Both the position numbers and the translations under genes were made by a program. The notes under the pieces were generated by a model, which was not told the DNA's origin, did not search any database, and was given only the letters and a program-made list of their open reading frames with translations. A stretch of 59,212 nucleotides of DNA, taken from assembly GCA_023428295.1 (NCBI GenBank), contig JAEYYV010000386.1:1-59212 (forward strand). The letters run 5' to 3'. Source of the stretch: Pseudomonadota bacterium (GTDB lineage Bacteria > Myxococcota_A > Polyangia > Haliangiales > Haliangiaceae). Positions 9,101 to 16,832 of the stretch are shown piece by piece; within the stretch, counting starts at the first letter, position 1, and every line of letters starts with the position of its first letter.

Positions 9101-10498
9101 GGTGCGCCGGGCGCGCGCACGTGCCGCGTGGCCCAGTGCATCGACGGCATCGACAACAACGGCGACGGCACGACGGACTTCCCGTTCGATCCGGGATGCG
9201 AGTCGACCTCCGACAACAGCGAGACCACGGTGTGTCCCGGACCTGCGTGCCCGGCGTGCAGCGATGGCGTCGACAACGACCTCGACGGACAGATCGACTT
9301 CCCGAACGACGTCACGTGCTCGAGCGCGTCGTTCGAGACGGAGGCGTGCCGGACGACCGAGCCCGTTCGCCCGATCACGTCGCTCGTCACGACGGGAAAC
9401 ACGGCGAATCTGACCAACGACTTCACGCCGACGTGCAGCAGCTCGACGCACACCGCACCGGACGAGGTGCTGCAGCTCGACGTGCCCGCGCTGGACTCGC
9501 TGACGCTGAACCTCGTCGGCTTCGACACCGCACACACGCTTCTTGGAAGCTCGTGCGAGAACCCGCCGCTCGTGTGCAGCGATCCGTCGGTGCTCACGCG
9601 CGCGAACCTCGCCGCGGGTCGCTACTACGTCGTCGTCGATGGCTGGGGCACGGGCGCCGGCGAGTGGTCGCTCGTCACGACCGGCGTGATCGCACCGGGC
9701 GGCAGCTGCGAAGGCGCGCTGTTCGCGCAGGGTGCGTTCACCTGTTCGACGGGCCACCACTGCGCGGGCGCCGCGGGATCGCGCGTGTGCACCGCGGGCA
9801 TGCCCGCGTGCAGCGACGGCACGGACAACGATGGCGATAGCAAGGTGGACTTCCCCGCGGATCCGGGATGCGCGTCGCCGACGGATAACGACGAGACGGA
9901 TCCGTGCCCTGCCGCGGGCTGCCCCGCATGCGGCGACGGTGTGGACAACGACGGCGACGGCTCCATCGACTATCCGGGCGACACGCGGTGCGTGAGTGCG
10001 GCGTTCTTCCTCGAGGCGTTCTGTCCGATGGAAGCGAACGTGGCGGGCATGATCTCGACACCAGCAACGCTCGGCACGCTCGTGGGTGCGGCGGATAACT
10101 TCGAGCAGTCGTGCCAGCCCAACACGGGCAACGACATCACGTACGGCTTGCAGCTGCCGGTGCCGGTGGCCGAGCTCGTGATCAGCACGATCAACTCCGT
10201 GGCCGCGAACACGGTGGTCTCGCTGTGGACGGCAGACTGCATGACCGAGCTCGGCTGCGACGACGACAGCGCTCCGACGGCGAGCGACAATCGATCGCTC
10301 CTCACGCGCACCGACCTGCCCGCGGGCAACTACGCGATCCAGGTCGACAGCTTCTCGACGACGAACAACGGCGCGATCCAGCTCAACGTGCGCGGCACGG
10401 TGGCGCCGGGAACCGCGTGTACGTCGCCGCTGTTCGCGACCGGCGTGCTCGCGTGTCCGTCAGGCACGACGTGCAGCGGCGGGACGTGTTCTCCATAG
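6134..10498 (+). CDS. Giant lipoprotein with 13 Asp-rich DNDGDG repeats and six PPC-like beta domains
   Basis: A 1454-residue exported protein. ATG 6134 gives MVRIALFALLGFATAC, a lipoprotein signal with lipobox ATAC; a GTG at 6128 is a possible alternative. The mature part starts with three copies of a 21-residue Cys-flanked motif of the form C-DGIDNDGDG-IDYP-DPGC. These alternate with six roughly 120-residue beta domains that look like bacterial pre-peptidase C-terminal (PPC) sandwiches: GRYYVVIDGYSTGSGTF and similar strands end each one. In all I count 13 Asp-rich motifs, later ones in pairs, each pair preceded by a short Cys-rich linker (CESPLF, C-G, GSRVC). The DxDxDG spacing resembles thrombospondin type 3 or EF-like calcium loops, so calcium-stabilised rigidity and surface adhesion are plausible. 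No catalytic motif is visible. Neighbours give no functional clue. Confidence 0.88.
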   Translation: MVRIALFALLGFATACGDSSSATDAALRECSDGIDNDNDGQIDFPDDLGCVSDDDPSEDSAPSPACSDGRDNDGDTLIDYPVDPGCLVPQADSEADDCPNGESCPQCADGVDNDNNGSIDYPMDPGCVAAGDPVEFTDNSVACGAGLVVSQLPTTGVVMGMVSSSSVSNLSSPCGGGGGAHGLAYVFHVTSPTVMVATTMDSLTNFDTVLDLRGASCADASSEIACNDNVSSVNKTSTLTRALGPGTYYLIVQGKNTSETGTFYLDVSFHPGAGTPCVADECGPGLECRVPAGQTAKVCIGPVCSDGIDDDGDGKTDYPSDPGCVSPTDADEADVCGTTPTDPACPACANTLDDDGDGLTDYPNDPSCVAASTRSESCLQSEPLIVATGPATSGTTAGATNDYTPVAGSVNGHACSTTGTHTAPDVVVQLDLPATQSVQLRLNPVAFDSSHTLLSATCSGAPIDCSDAAIMNPVNGLAAGRYYVVIDGYSTGSGTFTLNVTGTIANGASCESPFFAPDGLQCNAGYTCKGAAGSRVCAPAECNDGIDNNGDSRMDYPADPGCESPSDDSEDTVCPGAACPVCADGIDNDLDNQIDYPMDTSCVAASSTSEECRETEAVEPITAPTTTGTLVGATDDHDPSCTTTNAPDRIYSLNITTPLQSLVIDTEGSAVDTVLSLMGAACVEPAIACDDDGGLGVGDSLITRTNVLPQSFKIAVDGKNTALDTYVLNVRGTLYPGASCESPLVTAGVVVCPPMFGCNGTPGARTCTAAQCLDGVDNNGDGRIDFPNDPGCTSGNDNTEDTVCPGPSCPQCSDGIDNDGDLRIDYPSDAGCASASGPTESCFDSDAIQPITLPFHTDDLTNKTDDRLPMCAQTIGGVDVVWSLDVPDLQSLTIDTEGSVVDTLLTFMNADCSTSAIACDDDGGVGVGDSLITRAFVPAGKYTIGVDAKSIVPNTYNLAVRGIVAPGGSCEHPLFATGVLACSVGFACDGAPGARTCRVAQCIDGIDNNGDGTTDFPFDPGCESTSDNSETTVCPGPACPACSDGVDNDLDGQIDFPNDVTCSSASFETEACRTTEPVRPITSLVTTGNTANLTNDFTPTCSSSTHTAPDEVLQLDVPALDSLTLNLVGFDTAHTLLGSSCENPPLVCSDPSVLTRANLAAGRYYVVVDGWGTGAGEWSLVTTGVIAPGGSCEGALFAQGAFTCSTGHHCAGAAGSRVCTAGMPACSDGTDNDGDSKVDFPADPGCASPTDNDETDPCPAAGCPACGDGVDNDGDGSIDYPGDTRCVSAAFFLEAFCPMEANVAGMISTPATLGTLVGAADNFEQSCQPNTGNDITYGLQLPVPVAELVISTINSVAANTVVSLWTADCMTELGCDDDSAPTASDNRSLLTRTDLPAGNYAIQVDSFSTTNNGAIQLNVRGTVAPGTACTSPLFATGVLACPSGTTCSGGTCSP

Positions 10499-10716
10499 AT
10501 TGCTCGAGAACACGACGAGCGCGGCCACGCGCTGGCGTCCGCTGTCTGATCATCGCCTCATGAGGGCGGGATTGATGGCGATCACTGTCGTGTGTGGTGC
10601 CCGGTCGATGCACCGCCCGAGCCGGACGCTCCGGCCGACGCTGATCTCGATGCACCCGCTGCCAGTCCCTGATCGGTTAGCTTCGCCGCGTGCCGAGTCT
10701 ATGGCACGGTGACCCC

Positions 10717-11484
10717 ATGTGCGGGCGCTACACGCTGACGCGACAGGAGGATCTCGTAGAAGATCTCCAAGCGTCCCTCGGCGAGTCCGTGCAAGGCGAG
10801 TGGTGGAAGCCGCGCTTCAACGTGGCACCGACGCAGCCCGCGCCCGTGGTGATCGCAGGCCCGGCTACCTCGAGCGCGTTCAGCCACAAGGACGCGAGCC
10901 ACGACAACGTGCATCGCACGATCGAGCTCATGCGCTGGGGCCTGTTGCCGCATTGGGCCGGCAAGACCGGCGCGAAGCCGCCGCTCATGATCAACGCGCG
11001 CGTCGAGACGATCCGCGAGAAGGCGATGTATCGCGACGCGCTCGCTCGCAAGCGTTGCCTGGTGCCGGCCGACGGCTTCTTCGAATGGAAGCGAGATGGC
11101 GCGGGCAGGAACGCGACGAAGCTGCCGATGTACATCCACCCCGAGCCGCGCCGCACGATCGCGTTCGCCGGCTTGTGGGCGCGCATGCGTACGGACGCGG
11201 GCCTCGTCACGTCGTTCACGATCATCACGGGGCCGCCGAACACGCTCGTGTCGCCGATCCACGATCGCATGCCGGTCGTCCTCGACGAGACGGCGTGGAG
11301 CGCGTGGCTCGATCCATCGATCGACGCGGACGAGGCGCACGCGCTGCTCGTGGTTCCCTCGATCGCCGACTGGACCGTCGACGCGGTGAGCGACCGCGTG
11401 AACAGTGCGAAGAACGATGATCCATCGTTGATCGAGGCGATCTCGATCGAAGCGGCGCCCGCGAAGCAAGGCTCGCTGTTCTAG
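10717..11484 (+). CDS. SRAP-domain abasic-site DNA-protein crosslink protein (HMCES/YedK family)
   Basis: A 255-residue SRAP protein. ATG 10717 is chosen because the family's catalytic cysteine must be residue 2 after Met removal, and the sequence reads MCGRYTLT; upstream in-frame starts would abolish this. Other conserved residues are visible: the Asn in MINARVETI, the Glu of FFEWK, and the His in SPIHDRMPV. The protein forms a thiazolidine crosslink to abasic sites in single-stranded DNA and shields them from error-prone processing. It is cytoplasmic, with no partner gene next to it; 219 unremarkable bases separate it from the upstream lipoprotein. Confidence 0.95.
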   Translation: MCGRYTLTRQEDLVEDLQASLGESVQGEWWKPRFNVAPTQPAPVVIAGPATSSAFSHKDASHDNVHRTIELMRWGLLPHWAGKTGAKPPLMINARVETIREKAMYRDALARKRCLVPADGFFEWKRDGAGRNATKLPMYIHPEPRRTIAFAGLWARMRTDAGLVTSFTIITGPPNTLVSPIHDRMPVVLDETAWSAWLDPSIDADEAHALLVVPSIADWTVDAVSDRVNSAKNDDPSLIEAISIEAAPAKQGSLF

Positions 11485-11488
11485 GCCC

Positions 11489-11523
11489 GTCCGAGAATCG
11501 GACAAGCGTCCAACTCGTTGGAC
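11489..11523 (+). terminator. Tandem hairpins after the SRAP gene
   Basis: Two small perfect hairpins lie just after the SRAP stop: GTCCGA-GAA-TCGGAC at 11489-11503 and GTCCAA-CTCG-TTGGAC at 11508-11523, the second followed by AAAA. They probably form a terminator or RNA-stability structure between convergent genes. There is no strong T-tract on the plus strand. Confidence 0.45.
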
Positions 11524-11601
11524 AAAAGTGGTGGATTTGACCAATTCGGCGACGTTTTGGGGTCGGACCCCACTCGCTGCGAAAAGTGGTGGATTTAACC
11601 A
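11524..11601. repeat. Two 20-bp direct repeats, 58 bp apart
   Basis: The 20-mer at 11524-11543 (AAAAGTGGTGGATTTGACCA) recurs at 11582-11601 with one change (G to A near the 3' end). A REP-like palindrome sits between the two copies. The block fills most of the gap between the convergent SRAP and ABC-ATPase genes. It resembles a small non-coding repeat element; no transposase is present in the window. Confidence 0.7.
11558..11572. repeat. REP-like palindrome TGGGGTC-G-GACCCCA
   Basis: A 15-bp perfect palindrome with 7-bp arms and one central base. GGGGTC-N-GACCCC palindromes are common near RAYT (TnpA-REP) transposases and as dispersed extragenic repeats in many bacteria. That resemblance is from general knowledge; no RAYT gene is in the window, so this would be a non-autonomous copy. 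Confidence 0.5.
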
Positions 11602-11609
11602 GGGGGGGA

Positions 11610-12344
11610 TCACTTCCGCAGGCGCGCGAAGAACTCGCGAGCCACGTTCGACTGCGGGTCGTCCACGACCTGCGAGGGCGGGCCGTCTTCAGCGATCGTG
11701 CCTTTGTCGATGACCCACACGCGCGTCGCCACGTCGTGCGCGAACTGCATCTCGTGCGTGACGACGAGCATCGTCATGCCCGCGGCGGAGAGGTCCTTCA
11801 TGACCTCCATGACGTCGTCGCGCATCTCGGGATCGAGGGCGCTCGTCGGCTCGTCGAACAGCATCACGTCCGGCTGTTGAGCGAGTGCGCGGGCGATCGC
11901 CACGCGCTGCTGCTGGCCGCCCGACAGCTCGTGCGGAAACGCGCTCGCGCGATCGCGCAGGCCGACCTTGCCGAGCAGATCGAGGCCGCGCTCCGTGGCT
12001 TCGGCGCGTGACTGCTTCTTCACCACCGTCGGCGCGAGGATGATGTTGTCGATCGCGGACAGGTGCGGGAACAGGTTGAACTGCTGGAACACCATGCCGA
12101 CGTGCACGCGCATCTTGCGGAGCGTCTCGCGCGCGACGTGGCCCGGGTGCAGCTTGAAGCCGCAGATCTCGATGGAGCCCTCGTCGAAGGTCTCGAGGTT
12201 GTTCAGGCAACGCAGCAGCGTCGACTTGCCGCCGCCCGACGGGCCGACGATCGCGATCGTCTCGCCCTTGGCGACATCGGCGGTCACGCGCTCGAGGACC
12301 TTGCGGCCACCGTGACTCTTACAGAGCGTGCGGACGCTGATCAC
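11610..12344 (-). CDS. Polar amino acid ABC transporter ATP-binding subunit (GlnQ-like)
   Basis: A 244-residue ABC ATPase of the polar amino acid uptake family. It shows Walker A GPSGGGKST, Q-loop FQQFNLFPHLS, signature LSGGQQQR, Walker B VMLFDEPTSALDPE and the H-loop VTHEM. It would energise import through the permease part of the fusion protein encoded directly upstream; the two genes overlap by 26 bases, so they are certainly one transcription unit. The length is normal for the family. Which amino acid is transported cannot be decided here. Confidence 0.95.
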   Translation of the reverse strand: MISVRTLCKSHGGRKVLERVTADVAKGETIAIVGPSGGGKSTLLRCLNNLETFDEGSIEICGFKLHPGHVARETLRKMRVHVGMVFQQFNLFPHLSAIDNIILAPTVVKKQSRAEATERGLDLLGKVGLRDRASAFPHELSGGQQQRVAIARALAQQPDVMLFDEPTSALDPEMRDDVMEVMKDLSAAGMTMLVVTHEMQFAHDVATRVWVIDKGTIAEDGPPSQVVDDPQSNVAREFFARLRK

Positions 12345-13797
12345 GTGACAGCCTCCTTTCCAGTCGGCGAGCGAGCTCGGACAGCGGGAACGACAGCACG
12401 AGGTAGAACGCCGCGCAGGCGAGGCCCGGCACGAGCCAGCCGCGCATGTCGACGGCGGCGATCGTCATGCGCTTGGTCAGCTCGATCACCGTGATCACGC
12501 TGACGAGCGACGAGTCCTTGAGCAGCGAGACGAAGTCGTTCGTCATCGGCGGCAGCGCGAGCCGCAGCGCCTGCGGGATCATCACGTAGCGCAGCGTTTG
12601 CCACGGGCCCATACCGAGCGCGCGCGCCGCTTCGCTCTGGCCGCGCGGGATCGCGAGCAGCGCACCGCGATAGACCTCGGCTTCGTACGCGGCGTAGTTG
12701 AGGCCGAGGCCGAGGATCGCGGCCTGCATCGGCCCGAGGCTGATCACGTCGGACAGCCCGTAGTAGAGGACAAACAGCTGCAGCAGCACCGGCGTGCCGC
12801 GGAACAGCTCGATGTAGACGCGTGCGATCGCGCGCAGCGGGAACGAGCCGTACACGCGCGCGATGGCGAGCAGCATGCCGAGCGGCACCGCGAGGAAGAA
12901 CGCGAGCAGGCTGATCTCGAGCGTGACCCACGCGGCGTGCAGGAACTGGAAGAACATCTCGCCGTCGAACGTGCGCGGCGGACGCACGACGCCGCCCGAG
13001 ACGTCCGACATCGCCTGGCGCGAGTCCCACAGCTTGTGCTTGGTCAGGATCGCCTCGAGCTCGCCGGTCTCGCGCATGTCGGCGAGCGCGGCGTCGATCG
13101 CTTGCTTGAGCGCGACGTCGCCCTTGCGCATACCGAGGACGTACGTGCCGCGCGCGACGTCGTACGGCACGCAGCGCAGCGCCTTGTTCACGCAGCCGTA
13201 GCGGTCCGCGATGATGTTGTCGAGCAGCACCGCGTCGCTGCGACCGAGCTCGAGATCGCGATACGGCTCCTCGTTGCCCTCGTACACGAGCGGCTCGATG
13301 CCCGCGATCATCAGCAGGATGTCGTGCGCGACGGTCTGGTTCAGCGTGCCGACGCGCTTGCCTTTCAGATCGAAGATCGACAAGTACGGCGAGCCCGCGC
13401 GCACCGTGAGCGTCTCCGCGTAGACGTAGTACGGGTCGCTGAGCAGGATCCGCTCGCGTCGCTCCGCCGTGGACTCGAGGCCGTTCATCACCACGTCGAA
13501 GTCGCCGCGCTCGAGCGACGGCACCAGGTTCGACCACGTGTACTGCTTGTAGACGGGCTTCACGCCGAGGCGCTTCGCGATGCCCGCCATGATGTCGACC
13601 TCGAACCCCACGAGCTCGCTCGGCCGCTCGGGGTTCTCGTAGACAAACGGCTCGCCGCCCTGGATGTCCGCGCCCCACGTGATCTCGCCTCGTTGCTGGA
13701 TCCCCGCGAGGGTGGTCCCCTGTGAATCGGGCTTGTCCCCACAGCCGAGCGCAGCCGCGACGAGCGCGACCATGTAGACGAGACGTCCCCAAGTCAC
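12319..13797 (-). CDS. Fused substrate-binding protein / permease of a polar amino acid ABC transporter
   Basis: A 492-residue fusion. GTG 13797 gives a lipoprotein-like signal MTWGRLVYMVALVAAALGC; ATG 13773 is an alternative. Residues about 25-260 form a periplasmic SBP_bac_3 binding domain (GEITWGADIQGGEPFVY, VGFEVDIMAGIAKRLG, DFDVVMNGLESTAERR). From about residue 280 comes the inner-membrane permease of the HisM/GlnP type with several hydrophobic helices. Its EAA loop is AARALGMGPWQTLRYVMIPQALRLALP. Covalent fusion fixes one binding domain per permease subunit, so a homodimer would present two. It shares an operon with the ATPase gene and is divergent from the ferritin-like gene with only 23 bases between start codons. 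Confidence 0.92.
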   Translation of the reverse strand: MTWGRLVYMVALVAAALGCGDKPDSQGTTLAGIQQRGEITWGADIQGGEPFVYENPERPSELVGFEVDIMAGIAKRLGVKPVYKQYTWSNLVPSLERGDFDVVMNGLESTAERRERILLSDPYYVYAETLTVRAGSPYLSIFDLKGKRVGTLNQTVAHDILLMIAGIEPLVYEGNEEPYRDLELGRSDAVLLDNIIADRYGCVNKALRCVPYDVARGTYVLGMRKGDVALKQAIDAALADMRETGELEAILTKHKLWDSRQAMSDVSGGVVRPPRTFDGEMFFQFLHAAWVTLEISLLAFFLAVPLGMLLAIARVYGSFPLRAIARVYIELFRGTPVLLQLFVLYYGLSDVISLGPMQAAILGLGLNYAAYEAEVYRGALLAIPRGQSEAARALGMGPWQTLRYVMIPQALRLALPPMTNDFVSLLKDSSLVSVITVIELTKRMTIAAVDMRGWLVPGLACAAFYLVLSFPLSELARRLERRLSRDQRPHAL

Positions 13798-13820
13798 GCG
13801 ACCCAGGCTACCATTGGCCC

Positions 13821-14783
13821 ATGGACCTGGGGCGCATGCTGGAGAAGTGCGTTCGCGACCAATGGTCGATCGACGATCTCGACTGGAACCTCCCGCCGCC
13901 GAGCCTGCCTCGCGACAAAGAGGAGGCGGTGGTCCAGGCGTTCCTCGACATGGCCGGCATCGAGCAGCTCGCAGGCGCACTGTTCGAGGTGCAACGCGAC
14001 AAGACCGACGATCCGACGCTGCGAAAGATCTTCTCGACGTTCGTCGCCGACGAGAAGCGCCACGCCGCCGTCGCGCTGCGCCTGTCCAAGCACTACAACG
14101 TGAACGAGTATCGCAACTACGTCGAGAGCGAGGCGCTGACCAAGTTCCGCCCGCACTTCCTCGCGCTCGTTCGCGACACGTCGCCCGAGATCGCAAACGC
14201 GTACATCACCTCCGGAGAGCTGATCCTCGACGTCGCCCTGCTCCGGTCCCTCGACGATTACGTCGCCGACGAGATGTCACATCGCGCGATGCACCTCATC
14301 AATCGCGACGAGTCGCGACACATCGCGATCGATTTCCACATGACCGAGCACTACTGCTCCGACGAGTACATGGAGCTGATCGCGCGGCGGCCCAAGCCGT
14401 CTCCGCGCGAGATGGCGCGCATGCTCCGCGTACTCGGCACCATGATGTGGTTCGCGAAGCCGTTCCTCCAGCAGGTGTTCCTCGCGCCGATGGACCGCAC
14501 GGATCCGTCGGGGAAGCGTGTCCACGAGGCGTTCAAGCGCATCCAGCTCGTGCTGCGCAAGCCGACCGTCGCGCGCTCGCCGTTCTCGAAGATGATGATC
14601 AAGATGCAGGAGCTCTACAACCGGCCGATCATCGGCAAGGTGTTCGGCCGCGTGTTCCTGCGCGTCCTCGGCGCCGAGGATCGAGCCGCGCGCATCCTGT
14701 TCACGCAGGACGAGCTGCAACGGACGATGAACATGTCGTTCGACGAGCTGGCCGAAGAGGCGCTCGCGGTGAAGTACAGCTAG
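13821..14783 (+). CDS. Ferritin-like diiron protein
   Basis: A 320-residue soluble helical protein. ATG 13821 is chosen; longer in-frame starts would run into the divergent gene. It carries two separated ExxH-type motifs, DEKRH (about residue 75) and DESRH (about residue 165), plus upstream Glu residues (GIEQLAG, SGELILD). This is the pattern of carboxylate-bridged diiron ferritin-like enzymes such as AurF-type N-oxygenases or diiron oxidases. The second half (MMWFAKPFLQQVF, MIKMQELYNRPIIGKVFGRVF) is more hydrophobic and may touch the membrane. The substrate is unknown. No ferredoxin or reductase gene is adjacent. Confidence 0.75.
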   Translation: MDLGRMLEKCVRDQWSIDDLDWNLPPPSLPRDKEEAVVQAFLDMAGIEQLAGALFEVQRDKTDDPTLRKIFSTFVADEKRHAAVALRLSKHYNVNEYRNYVESEALTKFRPHFLALVRDTSPEIANAYITSGELILDVALLRSLDDYVADEMSHRAMHLINRDESRHIAIDFHMTEHYCSDEYMELIARRPKPSPREMARMLRVLGTMMWFAKPFLQQVFLAPMDRTDPSGKRVHEAFKRIQLVLRKPTVARSPFSKMMIKMQELYNRPIIGKVFGRVFLRVLGAEDRAARILFTQDELQRTMNMSFDELAEEALAVKYS

Positions 14784-14792
14784 CGTCCCGAG

Positions 14793-16832
14793 ATGGCAGC
14801 GGGCGCGCCCGCACCACGAGTCATCTTCGCACTGGCGCGCGGACATTTTGCCCTCACAACGAACGTGGTGGGTCATGTTCGTGCGGCCGCGTTCCTGTTG
14901 CTTGCATCGCTGCTCGTCTGGGCGTTCTGGCCGAGCTCCGTGCAGACAGAGGCCGCGCACGCGAATGCACCGCGCGTCGCGCTGACCGCTCGCACGACCA
15001 CCGAGCCCGCGCTCGCACTCTCCGTCGACAACGACGGCAACGTCGTCTCGCGTCCCGTCGACGAGGCTGCCGATCTCGTCCGCATCGAGGGCATCGTGAT
15101 CGACGAGATGAAGAACCCGATCGGCGGCGCGATCGTTCACCTCGGACTGCGCACGACCCTCGCCGAAGCCGACGGCACGTTCGCGTTCGACGACGTCGTC
15201 GAGGGCGACATCCTCCTGCGCGCCGAGCGCGGCGAGTGGTACGGCGAGGAACGCACGTACGTCATCGCGTCGAGCGATCCGATCGAAGTCGTCGTGCTTC
15301 GCGGCTCGACCGTCGTTCTCCACGTGGTGACCGAGAGTGGCGCACCGATCGCGAACGCCAAGGTCGAGATCGGGCAGCGCGAGCTCTACACGGGCGCGAG
15401 CGGCACGATCCGCGCGCGCGGCTTGGATCCGACGGGCGTGCGCCTCACCGTGAGCGCTGACGGCTTCGGCACCAAGCGCGTCGACGTGGAGCTCGACCCC
15501 GAGCACCCGACCGCCGAGAAGGAGATGACGGTGTCGCTCGCGAGTGGCGCGCCCGTCAGCGGTATCGTCGTCGACGATCGCGGTGAGCGCGTGCCCGAAG
15601 CGTGGGTCTCGATCTCGGCCGTCGCGCCGGACGGCTGGACCGACTCGGTCACCGCGAACGAGCGCGGCGAGTTCACGATCCCCGCGATCTCGCCCGGCAA
15701 GCACACGATGTCTGCGCGCTCGGACCGGCACGTCGCGACGCCCGACATGATCGTCGAACATGCCGAGGCTCCCACCACGAACGTCGTCGTCAGGGTCACG
15801 GCGGGCGCGGAGCTCGCCGGTCGCGTCGTCGACAGCGCGGGCAACCCCGTCGCAGGTGCCAGCGTGCGCGGCGCGTATGGATCGGACACCGGCCCCGACG
15901 GACGCTTCCTCGCGACGGGCATCGATCCCGGCGAGCGCACGCTCTCGGCGTACATCGGCTCGCGCTCGTCGGGCGAACAGAAGGTCACGCTCACCGCCGG
16001 CACGCGGACCGAAGTGACGCTCGTGATCCACGACTCGAGCATCGCGGGTCGTGTCGTCGATCGCCACGGCACCCCCGTCGTCGACGCGCAGTTGTGGGCC
16101 CGCGCCACCGACGACAGCAACACGTTCTTCGCGAGCGCCGACGAGTACGGACGCTTCGACTTCGGCGGCATACCTCCCGGCGACTATCGCGTGATCACGC
16201 AGCACCCGGAGGAAGCGCAGCGCCGCCTGCCCGATGACGGTCCGATCGTCCACACCGGCCGTCGCGATCTGGCGATCGTCCTTCCGGCGCTGGCCTCGAT
16301 CACGGGCCGCGTTGTCCTCGAGGGCGCACCCGTTCCCTACTTCGGCCTCCTCGTCACCAAGACGCCCGACACGCTCTACTTCGAGAACGTCGCCACCATC
16401 CACGACCCGACCGGCAGGTTCGCGCAGAGCGACATCGCACCCGGCACGTGGAGCGTCGTGATCCTCGGACCTGGCTTCGCGAACCTGCGTATCGACAACG
16501 TCATCGCGCGCGAGGGCCAGCCCACCGACCTCGGCACGGTCGTCGTCGAGCGTGGCCGCATCGTGCGCGGCCGCGTCACCGACAGCGCAGGTCGGCCCGT
16601 TCGCGACGCGCTCGTCGTCGCGGGCACCTCGGTGGCGACGATCGCATCGAGTCGCATCGACCAGCGCATGCAAGGCGACACCTCCGCGCGCACCGATGCC
16701 AGCGGCCGCTACGAGCTCGTCGGCCTGCCGACCGAGGACCTCCAGATCGTCGCGCGCACGACCACCGCGACCTCTGTCGAACGCACGCTCGACGCGGGCG
16801 AGACCAGCGCGGACTTCGAGCTGCTGCCCTAA
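14793..16832 (+). CDS. Exported protein with serial carboxypeptidase-regulatory-like domains
   Basis: A protein of up to 679 residues. ATG 14793 gives the longest form, but a hydrophobic signal anchor (HVRAAAFLLLASLLVWAFW) begins only around residue 28. GTG 14865 or 14868 may therefore be the true start. After it, about seven 80-residue beta-sandwich units follow, each of the form G-V-D-G-PV-GA-V with a DG-F or G-Y-PPG turn (IEGIVIDEMKNPIGGAIVHLG, AGRVVDSAGNPVAGASV, RGRVTDSAGRPVRDALVVAG). These are carboxypeptidase D regulatory-like or CnaB-like repeats, usual in cell-surface stalks and adhesins. No enzymatic domain is visible. It converges on the next gene with a 4-base overlap at the stops. 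Confidence 0.82.
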   Translation: MAAGAPAPRVIFALARGHFALTTNVVGHVRAAAFLLLASLLVWAFWPSSVQTEAAHANAPRVALTARTTTEPALALSVDNDGNVVSRPVDEAADLVRIEGIVIDEMKNPIGGAIVHLGLRTTLAEADGTFAFDDVVEGDILLRAERGEWYGEERTYVIASSDPIEVVVLRGSTVVLHVVTESGAPIANAKVEIGQRELYTGASGTIRARGLDPTGVRLTVSADGFGTKRVDVELDPEHPTAEKEMTVSLASGAPVSGIVVDDRGERVPEAWVSISAVAPDGWTDSVTANERGEFTIPAISPGKHTMSARSDRHVATPDMIVEHAEAPTTNVVVRVTAGAELAGRVVDSAGNPVAGASVRGAYGSDTGPDGRFLATGIDPGERTLSAYIGSRSSGEQKVTLTAGTRTEVTLVIHDSSIAGRVVDRHGTPVVDAQLWARATDDSNTFFASADEYGRFDFGGIPPGDYRVITQHPEEAQRRLPDDGPIVHTGRRDLAIVLPALASITGRVVLEGAPVPYFGLLVTKTPDTLYFENVATIHDPTGRFAQSDIAPGTWSVVILGPGFANLRIDNVIAREGQPTDLGTVVVERGRIVRGRVTDSAGRPVRDALVVAGTSVATIASSRIDQRMQGDTSARTDASGRYELVGLPTEDLQIVARTTTATSVERTLDAGETSADFELLP

